From positions 103,825 to 167,824 of the forward strand of contig NZ_NVQE01000009.1 in the NCBI RefSeq assembly GCF_002591975.1: a stretch of DNA of 64,000 nt. The letters are read 5' to 3'. How positions within the stretch are numbered: position 1 is the first letter of the stretch; the number at the start of each line of letters is the position of its first letter. Source of the DNA: Mycobacterium neglectum (lineage in GTDB: Bacteria; Actinomycetota; Actinomycetes; Mycobacteriales; Mycobacteriaceae). A program made the position numbers and the translations under genes. The notes beneath the pieces are model-generated. The model did no database searches. It saw only the letters and a program-made list of their open reading frames with translations, and was not told the origin of the DNA. Shown here one piece after another: positions 45,137 to 55,912 of this stretch.

Positions 45137-46422
45137 GGCAGAACCGCGGTGACAGTCGTGGACCCGGTGAAGAGACTTGAAACTGTGAACGTGCCGCGGG
45201 CGGCGCGCACTCGCTCGGCGAGACCACGCAGGCCGGTTGCGTTTTCGGCGTCGGTGATCTCCGCTCCGCCGCGGCCGTCGTCCCAGACCGAGACGTGAAG
45301 CATGTTTTCGGCCTGGTCGAGGCGCACCGTGACGACAGCCCGTGACGCCTGTGCGTGCTTGGCGACGTTGGTGAGTGCCTCGGCCACGACGAAATACGCA
45401 ACCGATTCGGTCTCCTCAGCGATCCGCCGGGGCAGGTCGATGTTCAACAGCGTCGGCACGGCGGCACGCTGCACCACCGATGAGAGTGCGGCATCCAACC
45501 CCCGGTCGGACAGGATCGACGGCGCGATACCGCGAACCACGTTGCGCAGTTCGACCAGAGCGGATTTGGCGTCTTCATGGGCCTCTGCGATCAGCGTCTT
45601 GGCGGCGGCCGGGTCGTTGTCGAGTTTCGTTTGGGCGAGGCCGATCGTCATCGCCAGCGATACGAGCCGCGGCTGCACGCTGTCGTGCAGGTCGCGTTCG
45701 ATGCGGTGCCGCTCGGCTTGCGCCGAAGTCACTGCGCCCAACCTGGCGTCGGCGAGAACGTCCATCTCGTGTTTCAGCATCGCGGTCTGCGACGGCGGGA
45801 GCAGCCAGCCGTCGATCTTGGCGTCGAGAACAGGCGCGAACACCACGATCGCGACGGCGACGGCGAACGAGATCACTGCCAGCGGCCATGCCAGCATGGG
45901 CGGAATGAGAGTCACTCCGGCATCGGGGCCGCTGCGGCTGATGGAGATCGCCCCGGCCGGTGCCAGGAATGCGAATGCGAGCAGAGCCAACGCGAGACCG
46001 CCGGCTGCCATGTCGTAGGCCAGCCGAGCGAAATGATGGGTGCAGCCCTTCCAGAACCGGGTGCTGTTGAGGTCCAGCCATGTCTGGTGAAGCCAGCGCC
46101 CAAAGCCGGTGTGGTCGGATATCTTGCGGGGCGGTACCGCCAGACCCATGCCGAAAACGGCCTCGCTACGCACACGCTCGAGCCACTCCACCCCGCGCAT
46201 CAGATATACGAACACGACGATGGCGGTCGCAGTCCCGATCACCGTTGGGAGCGCGGAGATTCCGAAGATCACGAGCATGAACGGCACCCACAGCCAAACC
46301 ACGCCGATCGCCGCGCCGGCGATCATCGACGCACTGGGCGCGAAGCCTATGCGCCGGAGCGTTGGCGAGGGGGAAGTTTCAGCCGTGATCGGCTCAGCTG
46401 TTTGATCCGCGATTGAGACCAT
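45127..46422 (-). CDS. NarL-type sensor histidine kinase
   Basis: A 431-residue membrane kinase from ATG 46422 (MVSIADQTAEP). Four or five membrane segments (IGVVWLWVPFMLVIFGISAL; IGTATAIVVFVYLM; GGLALALLAFAFLAP; WPLAVISFAVAVAIVVFAP) precede a HisKA_3 dimerisation helix with the phosphorylated His in HRIERDLHDSVQPRL (about residue 243). A HATPase domain follows with NVAKHAQAS and VWDDGRGG. It has the sensor layout of actinobacterial NarX/DesK-like kinases. Signal unknown. Pairs with the overlapping response regulator. Confidence 0.92.
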   Translation of the reverse strand: MVSIADQTAEPITAETSPSPTLRRIGFAPSASMIAGAAIGVVWLWVPFMLVIFGISALPTVIGTATAIVVFVYLMRGVEWLERVRSEAVFGMGLAVPPRKISDHTGFGRWLHQTWLDLNSTRFWKGCTHHFARLAYDMAAGGLALALLAFAFLAPAGAISISRSGPDAGVTLIPPMLAWPLAVISFAVAVAIVVFAPVLDAKIDGWLLPPSQTAMLKHEMDVLADARLGAVTSAQAERHRIERDLHDSVQPRLVSLAMTIGLAQTKLDNDPAAAKTLIAEAHEDAKSALVELRNVVRGIAPSILSDRGLDAALSSVVQRAAVPTLLNIDLPRRIAEETESVAYFVVAEALTNVAKHAQASRAVVTVRLDQAENMLHVSVWDDGRGGAEITDAENATGLRGLAERVRAARGTFTVSSLFTGSTTVTAVLPCE

Positions 46423-46480
46423 ACCCCGAAGGTACGGACCGCCGCGGCCAGGCAACACTGCGTTTACCGGACGAGTCCAG

Positions 46481-46494
46481 GGGGGTTAACCCCC
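46481..46494. repeat. Palindrome GGGGGTTAACCCCC, copy 1
   Basis: A perfect 14-base palindrome containing the stop codon of the acyltransferase gene. An identical copy lies at 47581-47594, upstream of the same gene, and the bases that follow both copies (GGGCGCG versus CGGGCACGCG) are also similar. The two copies bracket the acyltransferase. Confidence 0.8.
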
Positions 46495-47532
46495 GGGCGC
46501 GGACTCCGCGAACTCCTTCTTCCGCACCCGTCGTTTCAACTTCATTGCCTGGCGCTCGACCACAAACCACGAGGCAGCAGCCAATGGCACCGTGCACACC
46601 GTGGCCACCACGAAGAACAGTCTGGGGTCCAGCCAAATCAACCCGGCCGCCGCGAGGATCTGCTGCACCGGCCAGGCGTAAATGTACATGCCATACGACA
46701 GGTCGTTTCGCAGCCGGGGCCGCTTCAACAGGGCGCCGGACACGATCACTGCGTAAGCCAACGGCAACGCGGCGAACACCCGGTAGTTGGGCAGCAATCC
46801 CAACGCAACGACCAGGCCCGCGCACACCGCCACCAGCCACCAGCGAGCCGGAATCCGGTCCCTGAACTGGTACACCAGCGCCCCCGCCGAGAACACGACG
46901 ATGAAGCGCAACACCATCTGGGGAATGGTCTCGACCGTCATCACTGGATACCCGACTACTGCTGATGCCGCGACAGCCAAGACGAACACGATCGGGATCG
47001 TCCACTTCCGTCGCAAAAGCCCCATCACCCCCAGCACCGCGACTCCGATGTAGCACAGCAGTTCGAAGATCAACGTCCACAGCGGTCCGTCCCACACCCC
47101 CGGCCACGGCACTCCCTTCGGCGTGCCGTCAATGCCCGTGTAGAAGATGTTGAGCACTGCATTGTTGAGCACGTAGGTGATCTGCGATGACAGCCGCAGC
47201 GACCCGCCGGAGAGGGCCGCCCCGATCGGCGCCAGCACGAAGGCGACGATGAGCAGGCACACCCACAGGCCCGGAAAGATTCGCAACAACCGCGCCGCTG
47301 CGTACTCCCGCAACCGCGGATTGTTCATCCATGACCCCGTGATCAGGAACCCTGACACGACGAAAAACCCGTCTACCCATACCTGCGTGAGCAGGCCTGT
47401 GAAGGGCGTCGCGAATTCTCGACCGGTCAACGGCCAGGAATGCTGAAGGATGACGCCTGCGGCTAGGACGAGCCGCCAGGCATTCAGTGCGTTCTGGCGC
47501 GGATCGAAGACCTCACTGAGCGCACCCCGCAT
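46486..47532 (-). CDS. Acyltransferase-3 family membrane protein
   Basis: A 348-residue integral membrane O-acyltransferase from ATG 47532 (MRGALSEVFDPRQ). It has the family N-terminal signature: NALNAWRLVLAAGVILQHSW (catalytic-type His), VDGFFVVSGFLITGS and the following Arg-rich RLREYAAARLLRIFP. About ten hydrophobic segments are present. These enzymes acetylate or acylate sugars on envelope glycolipids or polysaccharides. It has no SGNH domain, unlike the protein at 56641. Divergent from the hydrolase gene. Bracketed by two copies of a 14-base palindrome, one of which includes its stop. Confidence 0.88.
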   Translation of the reverse strand: MRGALSEVFDPRQNALNAWRLVLAAGVILQHSWPLTGREFATPFTGLLTQVWVDGFFVVSGFLITGSWMNNPRLREYAAARLLRIFPGLWVCLLIVAFVLAPIGAALSGGSLRLSSQITYVLNNAVLNIFYTGIDGTPKGVPWPGVWDGPLWTLIFELLCYIGVAVLGVMGLLRRKWTIPIVFVLAVAASAVVGYPVMTVETIPQMVLRFIVVFSAGALVYQFRDRIPARWWLVAVCAGLVVALGLLPNYRVFAALPLAYAVIVSGALLKRPRLRNDLSYGMYIYAWPVQQILAAAGLIWLDPRLFFVVATVCTVPLAAASWFVVERQAMKLKRRVRKKEFAESAPGG

Positions 47533-47580
47533 GCGCCAGGAGTGTAGTCCCGACCCCCGAGGTTTGCCATAAAAGTTGGC

Positions 47581-47594
47581 GGGGGTTAACCCCC
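47581..47594. repeat. Palindrome GGGGGTTAACCCCC, copy 2
   Basis: Identical to 46481-46494, lying in the divergent intergenic region between the acyltransferase and the hydrolase. It could be an operator, or a scar left when the acyltransferase unit moved. Confidence 0.8.
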
Positions 47595-47617
47595 CGGGCA
47601 CGCGCCGCGCGAGTTTG

Positions 47618-47643
47618 CTGGCCGTAGTTTTACTGGCCGTAGT
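47618..47643 (+). repeat. Direct repeat CTGGCCGTAGT x2 upstream of the hydrolase
   Basis: Two perfect 11-base copies, 15 bases apart (47618-47628 and 47633-47643), immediately before GTG 47655. They may be a regulator-binding site or a small duplication; they leave no clear Shine-Dalgarno sequence for the hydrolase. Confidence 0.7.
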
Positions 47644-47654
47644 ACGGTCGCACC

Positions 47655-48452
47655 GTGGTGAATTTGGCCTTCGTCGACCGTGGCCGCGGAGAGCCGGTGC
47701 TGTTCATTGCGGGCCAGGGCGGTGTTGGACGCACCTGGGATCTCCACCAGGTGCCTGCATTTCGCGCAGCTGGTTACCGCGTCATCACGTTCGACAACAG
47801 GGGAGTCGGCGCATCCGCGAACGCAGACGGCTTCACAACTGCAACGATGGTGGCCGACACGGCGGAATTGATCGAGAAGCTCGACGCTGCTCCCGCCCGA
47901 CTCGTGGGTACTTCGATGGGGTCGTACATCGCACAAGAATTGATGCTGGCTCGGCCTGACCTGGTGAGCCAGGCCGCATTGATTGCCACACGTGGACGCC
48001 ACGACCGCGCGCGCGAGTTTTTTCGCGCTGCCGAACGAGATTTCGCCGATGCCGACGTCCAACTACCACCCAGTTACGAAGCGAAAATGCGCTTGCTTGA
48101 AGGGTTTTCACCAAAGACCTTGAACGATGACGGTGCGGTTCAGGACTGGATCGACACTTTCATGATGTGGCCCATGAAGCCTAGTGCTGGAATTCGCGCC
48201 CAGCATGACGTTGCGCCGGTAAAAGACCGGCTGCCCGCCTATACGGCGATCACCACACCCGTGTTGGTGATCGGATTCGCCGATGACCTGGTGATGCCCC
48301 CGCACCTGGGAGCCGAGGTGGCAGACGCCCTTCCGAATGGGCGCTACCTGGAGATCGCCGACACCGGCCATCTGGGGTTTCTCGAACGGCCGCAGGCGGT
48401 GAACGCGGCGGTCCTTGAGTTCTTCGCTCATGGGCCCAAGTACGAGCTGTAG
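47655..48452 (+). CDS. Alpha/beta hydrolase
   Basis: A 265-residue alpha/beta hydrolase, probably from GTG 47655 (VVNLAFVDRG). The oxyanion loop is LFIAGQGGVGRTW, the nucleophile GTSMGS (Ser about 87), the acid in VIGFADDLVMP and the His in ADTGHLGFL. Resembles small actinobacterial hydrolases with a cap domain (about residues 125-190). No signal peptide. Substrate unknown. Its place among envelope-lipid genes suggests an ester or thioester substrate, which is inference. Confidence 0.85.
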   Translation: MVNLAFVDRGRGEPVLFIAGQGGVGRTWDLHQVPAFRAAGYRVITFDNRGVGASANADGFTTATMVADTAELIEKLDAAPARLVGTSMGSYIAQELMLARPDLVSQAALIATRGRHDRAREFFRAAERDFADADVQLPPSYEAKMRLLEGFSPKTLNDDGAVQDWIDTFMMWPMKPSAGIRAQHDVAPVKDRLPAYTAITTPVLVIGFADDLVMPPHLGAEVADALPNGRYLEIADTGHLGFLERPQAVNAAVLEFFAHGPKYEL

Positions 48453-48567
48453 GCCGGATCGAAACCCCAACGCGCACAACTCAATCGCTCTCCGGCAACC
48501 TGAGGAAAACTAGTGAAACCGGATTTACGTAGGGTGACGCCTCACAGCCTAGGTGCGGCGCTTGCGC

Positions 48568-48906
48568 TCAGTAGTTGACGCAGCTGGTCATCATCTGTGT
48601 GAACACCGGAATGGCCTGGTCGATCCCCGGGTTGTTCTTGATCTGGTTGAGTAGTGACACGCGCTCATCCTTCGAGGAACTCAGGAACATTCGGACGAAC
48701 TGCTGGTTCGGCGGCGATTGGGCGAGATACCGAGCAGCTGTCGGATTCTCCGCGTTAACCGCAGCGATCGCCTGATCGTATGTGCACGGTGAGTTGACCA
48801 TCGCATCAGTGTTCGGCTGGGCGGACGCAACCCCCGCTCCGGCGGTCAACGACAATGCCAGACCTCCAACCGCAACAGCCACTTTGGTTAACGACAATCT
48901 CATCAT
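48568..48906 (-). CDS. Secreted hemophore-related protein
   Basis: A 112-residue exported protein. ATG 48906 or the adjacent 48903 is preceded by GGAGGACTT. A signal peptide (MMRLSLTKVAVAVGGLALSL ... GVASA) is probably cut before QPNTDAM. The mature part is a small helical domain with two cysteines (SPCTYDQAIAAV near the start, MMTSCVNY at the end) and the AARYLAQSPPNQQFV segment typical of the mycobacterial Rv0203/Rv1174c hemophore-like family. Heme binding is not shown for this member. Confidence 0.8.
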   Translation of the reverse strand: MMRLSLTKVAVAVGGLALSLTAGAGVASAQPNTDAMVNSPCTYDQAIAAVNAENPTAARYLAQSPPNQQFVRMFLSSSKDERVSLLNQIKNNPGIDQAIPVFTQMMTSCVNY

Positions 48907-49543
48907 GTGTGGAAGTCCTCCCTGTAAGCCGATTTCTAACAAACTCTAGTTGCTCTGCTCAAAACTGCGCCGAAATTCCAACACCGGTCCGACTACCATC
49001 ATCTCGGCATGGTCAAACCTTGCGCCGATGCGCACTATCCGTATCGGCCGGAGTTTCCGCCGTGTTACATCCGCATCCCTCGGTTTGTCATGATTCTGTA
49101 ATTTTGTCCGGTGAGCAGGGCGAGCGTGTTTCGGATTGGCGGCCGCGGTACCGCCGGTGCCAGGTTGCGAATGTTGTTCGTTACCAGGTCTGAAGGTGTT
49201 CTATACCTGTGCGTGCGGTGAAAGGTAAGCTTCACCGCTGCTCAGTGGTAACGCACTGACAAAATTTGCGGGGGCGTGCAGAATATCCGTGCGGTGCCTC
49301 TAGGCACGCGATGTGCGTTGCGATCCTATATCACGTTGGGAACGAGCCGATATGGAGGCCGCGGGCATGATTTACTCTTCGAGATCGGTTGACGCTTCGC
49401 CATGGTGTCCGCGTTTGCGGCGACGTCGCGGCTATCTGGCTACGTCACCGCTTTCGGGGGCGGCCGTGTGGCGCGACGCGGCCGATGTGTAGTTGTATGG
49501 GCGCCGGCACGGCGCCGGGCGTGGAGCTAGCTGGAGGGGATCT
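48907..49543. other. Long regulatory intergenic region upstream of mmpS
   Basis: A stretch of 637 bases without a convincing gene. It is divergent between the hemophore-like gene and the mmpS operon and has relatively AT-rich tracts. Two inverted repeats stand out: GCGGTGAA/TTCACCGC (49215-49238, 8-base spacer) and TCAGTG/CACTGA (49242-49259, 6-base spacer). No promoter can be assigned with confidence. Confidence 0.6.
49215..49238. promoter_or_regulatory. Operator-like inverted repeat GCGGTGAA-N8-TTCACCGC
   Basis: Perfect 8-base arms with an 8-base spacer, about 305 bases upstream of the mmpS start. Size and symmetry suit a dimeric regulator; a second, smaller inverted repeat begins four bases later. 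The regulator is unknown. Confidence 0.5.
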
Positions 49544-49978
49544 GTGATTCTCAGGGTTCTGAAGCGGATGTGGATTCCGCTCGTCGTCCTGGCGGTCGCC
49601 GGTGCCGGAGCATTTACTGTGTCGCGACTGCACGGCATGTTCGGATCCGACGACCGTCCTGCGTATTCGGACACCCAACTCGAGGACACCACGCCGTACA
49701 ACCCCAAGCACATGACATACGAGGTCTTCGGACCGCCAGGGACCGTGGCCAGCATCAGCTATTTCGACGCCAATTCCGTCCCGACATTCATCGAAAATGC
49801 GACCCTGCCCTGGTCGCTGGACTTTCCCCTCACTGACGCGACGGCCATGGGAAGCGTAATGGCGCAAGGCGATAGCGACAGCATTGGCTGTCGCATCCTT
49901 GTGGACAAAGAGGTTAAAACTGAGGAGACCAAAGAGCAGTTCAGAGCCTTTACCTCTTGCCGTCTGACGGCCGCATGA
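49544..49978 (+). CDS. mmpS: MmpS-family membrane protein
   Basis: A 144-residue MmpS protein from GTG 49544, with CTGGAGGGG just upstream. One N-terminal membrane helix ([18 protein letters not shown]) is followed by an extracytoplasmic beta-rich domain: [20 protein letters not shown], then LPWSLDF and paired cysteines IGCRILVD and FTSCRLTAA. MmpS proteins assist their MmpL partner in lipid or siderophore export. The stop overlaps the mmpL ATG (ATGA), so it heads a coupled operon. Closest in layout to mmpS4 of the glycopeptidolipid system. Confidence 0.93.
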   Translation: MILRVLKRMWIPLVVLAVAGAGAFTVSRLHGMFGSDDRPAYSDTQLEDTTPYNPKHMTYEVFGPPGTVASISYFDANSVPTFIENATLPWSLDFPLTDATAMGSVMAQGDSDSIGCRILVDKEVKTEETKEQFRAFTSCRLTAA

Positions 49979-52860
49979 CCAACAAGCACACGGTCGAAGA
50001 ACGCACCGGGCAGCCGTTTGCCGCGCGGTGGATCCATCGATTGTCGCTCCCGATCATCGTGCTGTGGGTGGCGCTCACCGTCATTCTGACTCTCTTCGTC
50101 CCTTCCCTGGAGCAGGTCGAGAGAGAGCATTCGGTGCCGCTCATTGCCGCAGACGCGCCCTCCACCAAGGCCGCAGCGCGGATGGGTGAGGCATTCGCGG
50201 AGTCAAGTACCGGCACGTTGGCAGTGCTCATTTTGGAGGGTCAGCAACCTCTTGGCGATGATAGTCACGACTACTACGCCGAACTTATTCGCAAGATGGA
50301 AGCCGATCCGGCGCATGTGAAGCACGTCGAGGATTTTTGGGGCGATCCACTCACCGCCGGCGCTGCTCAAAGCACCGACGGAAAAGCAGTCTACGTGCAA
50401 GTATCCCTCGTCGGCGCCACAGGCTCGGCTGAGGGGAACGCTTCGGTGCGGGCCCTCCAAAGCATCGTCGACAGCACACCCGCTCCCCCCGGTGTAACGG
50501 CGTTTGTCACCGGACCTGCGGCGATCGTTGCGGATATGGCCGCGAGTGGGAACAGAACAATCATCCTGATCACGGTGGTCACTTTCGCAGTGATCTTCTT
50601 TATGTTGCTGCTAGTCTTTCGTTCCTTTATCACCACGATCGTAATTTTGCTGACCGTCCTGATAGAATTGCAGGTCGCCCGGGGAATTGTGGCGTTTCTC
50701 GGTATTCACGGAATCGTCGGACTCACCACCTTCGTCGTTAATCTCTTGGTGTCTGTAGGTATCGCGGCTGGAACTGATTACGGGATATTCTTCATTGGGC
50801 GGTATCAAGAGGCTCGCCAAGCCGGCGAGGACCGTGAAAAGGCTTACTACACCACCTACCGAGGCGTCGCCAAGGTCGTTCTGGCGTCCGGCGTCACGAT
50901 CGCAGGGGCCATCGCATGTCTCAGCTTTACCCGATTGCCTTTCTTTCAGCCTTTGGGCATCCCAGGCGCAATAGGGATATTGGTCGCTGTCGCAGTTGCC
51001 CTTACGCTGGTTCCCGCAATTATGGCCGCTGGCAGCCGTTTCGGTATGTTCGACCCGAAGCGACGACGGATTAAATCCCACGGCTGGCAGCGCGTAGGAA
51101 CGGCCACCGTCAGGTGGCCTGCGCCCATACTTGCGGCGACACTGGCGATTTCACTTATCGGTCTATTGACCTTGCCCGGCTACAATCCGAGCTATAACGA
51201 CCAAAAGTATATCCCAGGCGACATTCCCGCCAATGAGGGCTACTCGGCCGCAGCGCGTCATTTCCCGGAATCGAAATTGGCGGTGCCCGATCTGTTGGTC
51301 GTCCAGGCCGATCATGACATGCGTAATCCTACCGATATGCTGATCTTGAACAAGCTGGCCAAGGCGGTGTTCGCCGTTCCAGGCATTGCCACCGTACAGT
51401 CCGTAACCCGCCCCGAGGGAACCCAGATCGACCGGACGACCCTTCCTTTTATGATCAGTGTTGCCAACGCTAGCCAGCTGCTAAACATGCCATTCCAGAG
51501 ACAACGCATGGATGACATGCTCGTGCAGGCCAATCAAATGGGCGAAACGATCACCATCATGCAGCGTATGTATGGATTGATGCAGCAGATGGTAGCCACG
51601 ACCCACAGCATGGTCGAGGTCACACACGAGCTGCAGGATGTCACGGAGGACTTAAGGGATTCTATCTCCAATTTCGACGATTTCTTTCGGCCGATACGCA
51701 ATTATTTCCACTGGGAACCGCACTGCTTCAATATTCCCCTCTGCTGGGCATTTCGGCAGATTTTTGTTGCGCTCGACGGCGTCGATCAGGTTACCGTTAA
51801 AATGGATGCGTTAGTTAAGAATCTGGATCAATTGGACCTGCTTTTGCCGCAGATTCTTGTCCAATTCCCGCAGATGATCGCAATCATGGGAAATATGCAG
51901 ACGATGATGTACACCATGCATAGCACCATGTCCGGCACCATTGGTGCGTTTGAGGAAGGGCAAGAGAACGCCACGGCCATGGCCAAGGCGTTCAACGCCT
52001 CCAATAACGACGACTCCTTTTACCTGCCACCGGAGATATTTGACAACGCGGACTTCAAGCGTGTCATGGATATCTTTCTGTCAGCGGACGGGAAGTCTGC
52101 GCGTATGCTGATTTCGCAGAAGGGTGATCCCGCGACGCCTGAGGGTATGGAGAAGGTTGAACCCATAAAGGTTGCGGCCGAGGAGGCACTCAAGGGCACG
52201 CCTCTGGAGAACAGTAATATCTACCTTGCCGGCACTGCGGCGACGGTAAAAGACCTCGTGGACGGATCCAGATACGATCTCTTGATTGCGGGCATAGCCG
52301 CACTTTGCCTAATCTTTATTATCATGCTGATCATGACGCGAAGTTTCATTGCCGCCCTGGTTATCGTCGGCACGGTGGTGATTTCGTTGGGCGCGTCGTT
52401 CGGATTGTCCATCCTCGTCTGGCAACATCTTCTCGGCATCCAAATACACTGGGTTGTGGTGGCAATGTCAGTGATTGTCCTTCTGGCAGTCGGATCTGAT
52501 TACAACTTGATGTTGGTATCGCGAATGAAAGAGGAAATTGGCGCGGGCCTGAACACGGGAATTATTCGGGCAATGGGCGGTACCGGCAGAGTCGTAACTG
52601 CTGCTGGTCTGGTATTCGCAGCCACCATGGCCTCAATGCTCGTAAGCGACCTGCTGACCCTTGGTCAGGTGGGCACTACTATCGCGTTCGGTCTATTGTT
52701 CGACACAATGGTCGTGCGCGCGTTCATGACCCCCTCGGTCGCCGCGCTGCTGGGACGCTGGTTCTGGTGGCCGCAACGAGTTCGTCCGCGCCCCGCCAGC
52801 AGATTACTTCGGTCTGTGGGGCCGCGCCCTCTGGTACGTTCCTTATTGCTGAGGGACTAG
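49975..52860 (+). CDS. mmpL: MmpL-family RND lipid transporter (first of a pair)
   Basis: A 961-residue inner membrane RND transporter with twelve predicted helices. The proton-relay Asp-Tyr pairs are in [16 protein letters not shown] (first half) and [15 protein letters not shown] (second half). The large periplasmic loop contains a long helical Met/Gln-rich segment (about residues 495-690), typical of MmpL4/5-type proteins. ATG 49975 overlaps the mmpS stop. Local GC is clearly lower than in flanking genes, with many AT-ending codons. Substrate probably an envelope glycolipid, by context. Confidence 0.93.
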   Translation: MTNKHTVEERTGQPFAARWIHRLSLPIIVLWVALTVILTLFVPSLEQVEREHSVPLIAADAPSTKAAARMGEAFAESSTGTLAVLILEGQQPLGDDSHDYYAELIRKMEADPAHVKHVEDFWGDPLTAGAAQSTDGKAVYVQVSLVGATGSAEGNASVRALQSIVDSTPAPPGVTAFVTGPAAIVADMAASGNRTIILITVVTFAVIFFMLLLVFRSFITTIVILLTVLIELQVARGIVAFLGIHGIVGLTTFVVNLLVSVGIAAGTDYGIFFIGRYQEARQAGEDREKAYYTTYRGVAKVVLASGVTIAGAIACLSFTRLPFFQPLGIPGAIGILVAVAVALTLVPAIMAAGSRFGMFDPKRRRIKSHGWQRVGTATVRWPAPILAATLAISLIGLLTLPGYNPSYNDQKYIPGDIPANEGYSAAARHFPESKLAVPDLLVVQADHDMRNPTDMLILNKLAKAVFAVPGIATVQSVTRPEGTQIDRTTLPFMISVANASQLLNMPFQRQRMDDMLVQANQMGETITIMQRMYGLMQQMVATTHSMVEVTHELQDVTEDLRDSISNFDDFFRPIRNYFHWEPHCFNIPLCWAFRQIFVALDGVDQVTVKMDALVKNLDQLDLLLPQILVQFPQMIAIMGNMQTMMYTMHSTMSGTIGAFEEGQENATAMAKAFNASNNDDSFYLPPEIFDNADFKRVMDIFLSADGKSARMLISQKGDPATPEGMEKVEPIKVAAEEALKGTPLENSNIYLAGTAATVKDLVDGSRYDLLIAGIAALCLIFIIMLIMTRSFIAALVIVGTVVISLGASFGLSILVWQHLLGIQIHWVVVAMSVIVLLAVGSDYNLMLVSRMKEEIGAGLNTGIIRAMGGTGRVVTAAGLVFAATMASMLVSDLLTLGQVGTTIAFGLLFDTMVVRAFMTPSVAALLGRWFWWPQRVRPRPASRLLRSVGPRPLVRSLLLRD

Positions 52861-52870
52861 CGAAGGCCTA

Positions 52871-55816
52871 ATGAGCGACGAACCCCCTCGGCGGCAGCCT
52901 TTCATCGCGCGGACCACGCGCAGATTTTCGCTCTTCATCATCCTGGCATGGGTGGTGCTGATTCTCGCCCTGACTCTGGCAGCCGTTAGTGGAAGCTGGG
53001 CATCGGCAATCCCAGCGCTGGAGAAGGTCGGGCGAGAGCATTCCGTTTCCGTGATGCCCGAGGATGCGCCGTCGGTCCAGGGTATGACACGCATGGGGCA
53101 GGTCTTCAAAGAATCCAATTCGGACAGTTCCGCGATGGTCGTGCTGGAGGGTGAACAGCCGCTCGGTGATGATGCGCATCGGTATTACGCCGGATTGGTT
53201 CGTGAGTTGCGAAACGATCCGGAGCATGTGGAGCATGTGCAGGATTTATGGGGTGACCGGCTCACGGCCTCGAGCGTGGAAAGCCCGGATCGCAGGGCCA
53301 CATATGTTCAATTGAATCTGGTCGGCGACCAAGGGACAGCTTTGGGGGAAGAGTCGGTGACCGCGGTCCGCGAGATCGTGAATCGGACGTCACCACCGCC
53401 CGGCGTCGATGTCTATGTTACCGGTGCCGCGCCATTAGCTTCAGATATGCAACGCAGCGGTGATGATTCGATTCTGAAGATCACTGCGGTAACCGTGGTG
53501 ATCATCTTCGCCATGTTGCTCTTTGTTTATCGTTCGATCGTCACAGTGATTCTGCTGTTGCTCATGGTTTTCGTGGAATTAGCGGGAGCCCGCGCAGTCG
53601 TTGCATTCCTCGGCCACAACGAAGCTTTTGTTCTCTCGACGTTCGCCGTCAATATGCTGGTTTTCCTCGCCATCGCGGCAGGAACCGATTACGGGATCTT
53701 CTTCTTCGGTCGATATCAGGAGGCGCGCCAGGTTGGCGAGGACCCTGAAACGGCTTACCACACCATGTATCGGAGTATTACTCCCGTCGTTTTGGCATCC
53801 GGTTTGACGATCGCGGGGGCGCTCTTCTGTCTGAGCTTTACTCGCTTGCCCTACTTCCAGACCATGGGCATTCCATGCGCAATCGGCATGCTGGTAGCGG
53901 TAGCGGTTGCAGTGACGGTGGTTCCGGCCGGCGTGGCCCTGGCCAGCCGATTCGGATTATTGGACCCCAAGCGCAAGTTGGCGGTTCGTAGATGGCGGGG
54001 AATTGGCACGGCGTTGGTCCGTTGGCCTGCGCCCATCCTGGCTGCCTCATTGGCGCTTGCGATGCTCGGTCTTCTGACGCTGCCTGGCTACAAAACAAGC
54101 TTTAACGATCGCGAGTATATCCCCGGAGATATCCCAGCAAATCAGGGTTTTACCGCCGCTGAACGTCATTTCTCGCAAGCGCGCCTGATGCCAGATATTC
54201 TGCTGATTGAGTCCGATCGAGATATGCGCAACCCGGCAGATTTTTTGGTACTCAACAGAATAGCCAAGGCAGTTTTCAGGGTTCCCGGGATTTCTCGTGT
54301 TCAGGGCATCACACGGCCCGAGGGAACTCCGATGGGTAATACGTCGATACCGTTTATGCTCAGCTTGCAAAATGCTAGCCAGTCACAAGTTATGAAGTAC
54401 CAGAGCGACCGTATGGATGACCTGTTGACGCAGGCCGAAGACATGGCGAAGATGATTACATTATTGGAAGTGCAGCATGCTTTGATGGTGCGAATGAACG
54501 AAATTACGCATAATTCGGTGGTACAGACACATGAGCTGAAGTTGGTTCTGGATGAGCTGCGGGATAGTATGGCCGATTTCGATGATTTCATTCGGCCTCT
54601 TCGAAATTACTTGTACTGGGAACCGCACTGTTTCAATATTCCTCTTTGCTGGGCGATCAGAGGGATATTCGACACGCTCGACGGTATTGATACAATTAGC
54701 GGCAAAATGGATGAACTTCTTGTCCATCTAGATAGAATGGATGTGCTCCTGCCGCAGATTGCCGCCGAGCTCCCGAAGACCATCGCCATCATGAAGATCC
54801 AGCGGACCATGACCCTCACCATGCACTCCACGATGACCGGCTTTTTTGATTCGATGGATTTCTCGAATGAGTACCTTTCCGTAATGGGATCGGCGTATGA
54901 CGAAAGCAACAACGACGATTCCTTTTTCCTGCCACCGGAAGTCTTTGAAAACGAGGACTTCAAGAAGGCGATGGACTCTTTTCTGTCTCCCGACGGGAAA
55001 GCGGCTCGATTCATCATCTCGCATCGGGGCGCTCCCGCGACGCCAGAGGGCATTGCCCGGGTCGAGCAGATAAGGACGGTGGCCGAGGAGGCATTGAAAG
55101 GCACACCTCTCGAACACTCCAGCGTCTATATGGCTGGTGCAGCGTCGACCGCCAAGGACTGGAAAGACGGTTCCACGAACGATCTATGGCTCGCGGGTGT
55201 CGCTGCGATCTGTCTCGTTTTCATCATCATGCTGATCATCACGCGGAGCTTCATTGCCGCCCTAGTTATCGTCGGCACGGTGGTGCTCTCGCTGGGTGCG
55301 TCGTTTGGGGTTTCCGTGCTGGTCTGGCAGTACATCCTCGGCATGCACCTGCACTGGATGGTCCTCGCGATGTCGGTGATCATCCTGTTGGCGGTGGGGT
55401 CTGATTACAATTTGTTGCTAGTTTCACGGATGAAAGAGGAGGTCGGCGCTGGCATCAACACCGGCATCATCCGCGCAATGGGGGGCACCGGCAAGATCGT
55501 CACGACCGCGGGTTTGGTGTTCGCGTTCACAATGGCCTCGATGGTGGTCAGCGATCTGCTGATTATAGGTCAAATTGGCACGACCATCGCTCTGGGGCTG
55601 ATGTTCGATACCTTAGTCGTGCGTGCCTTCATGACGCCGTCGATAGCGGCGTTGCTCGGACGTTGGTTCTGGTGGCCGCAACGAGTGCGGCCGCGCCCCG
55701 CCAGTGCCCTACTTGAGCCGTACGGGACCCGCGCGATGGTCCGGTCGTTGCTGCTAAAGGACGAACCACCCTACGACGACGCGATCACAACCGAGATCCC
55801 GAAGCAGTCCGGGTAG
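52871..55816 (+). CDS. mmpL: MmpL-family RND lipid transporter (second of a pair)
   Basis: A 981-residue MmpL, paralogous along its whole length to the preceding one (for example [16 protein letters not shown] and [16 protein letters not shown] segments) but distinct. Both Asp-Tyr pairs are intact ([16 protein letters not shown]), and twelve helices and the coiled helical loop are present. It starts ten bases after the first mmpL. An mmpS-mmpL-mmpL triplet is the arrangement of the mmpS4-mmpL4a-mmpL4b exporter of glycopeptidolipid-producing mycobacteria. GC is likewise reduced in the central loop region. Confidence 0.93.
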   Translation: MSDEPPRRQPFIARTTRRFSLFIILAWVVLILALTLAAVSGSWASAIPALEKVGREHSVSVMPEDAPSVQGMTRMGQVFKESNSDSSAMVVLEGEQPLGDDAHRYYAGLVRELRNDPEHVEHVQDLWGDRLTASSVESPDRRATYVQLNLVGDQGTALGEESVTAVREIVNRTSPPPGVDVYVTGAAPLASDMQRSGDDSILKITAVTVVIIFAMLLFVYRSIVTVILLLLMVFVELAGARAVVAFLGHNEAFVLSTFAVNMLVFLAIAAGTDYGIFFFGRYQEARQVGEDPETAYHTMYRSITPVVLASGLTIAGALFCLSFTRLPYFQTMGIPCAIGMLVAVAVAVTVVPAGVALASRFGLLDPKRKLAVRRWRGIGTALVRWPAPILAASLALAMLGLLTLPGYKTSFNDREYIPGDIPANQGFTAAERHFSQARLMPDILLIESDRDMRNPADFLVLNRIAKAVFRVPGISRVQGITRPEGTPMGNTSIPFMLSLQNASQSQVMKYQSDRMDDLLTQAEDMAKMITLLEVQHALMVRMNEITHNSVVQTHELKLVLDELRDSMADFDDFIRPLRNYLYWEPHCFNIPLCWAIRGIFDTLDGIDTISGKMDELLVHLDRMDVLLPQIAAELPKTIAIMKIQRTMTLTMHSTMTGFFDSMDFSNEYLSVMGSAYDESNNDDSFFLPPEVFENEDFKKAMDSFLSPDGKAARFIISHRGAPATPEGIARVEQIRTVAEEALKGTPLEHSSVYMAGAASTAKDWKDGSTNDLWLAGVAAICLVFIIMLIITRSFIAALVIVGTVVLSLGASFGVSVLVWQYILGMHLHWMVLAMSVIILLAVGSDYNLLLVSRMKEEVGAGINTGIIRAMGGTGKIVTTAGLVFAFTMASMVVSDLLIIGQIGTTIALGLMFDTLVVRAFMTPSIAALLGRWFWWPQRVRPRPASALLEPYGTRAMVRSLLLKDEPPYDDAITTEIPKQSG

Positions 55817-55912
55817 GCCGCACTGCTGGGTGCAGGAACGATGTTGTAGCTAGATTGCAACGAGAATAATTCCGGCAAGCTATCAGCCAGATGGCCAGTA
55901 CAGGGGTACCGG

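Noticed and set aside
48855..49193. A 112-codon plus-strand frame upstream of mmpS
   Set aside because: Starts antisense to the hemophore-like gene, has no ribosome site and no recognisable protein features.
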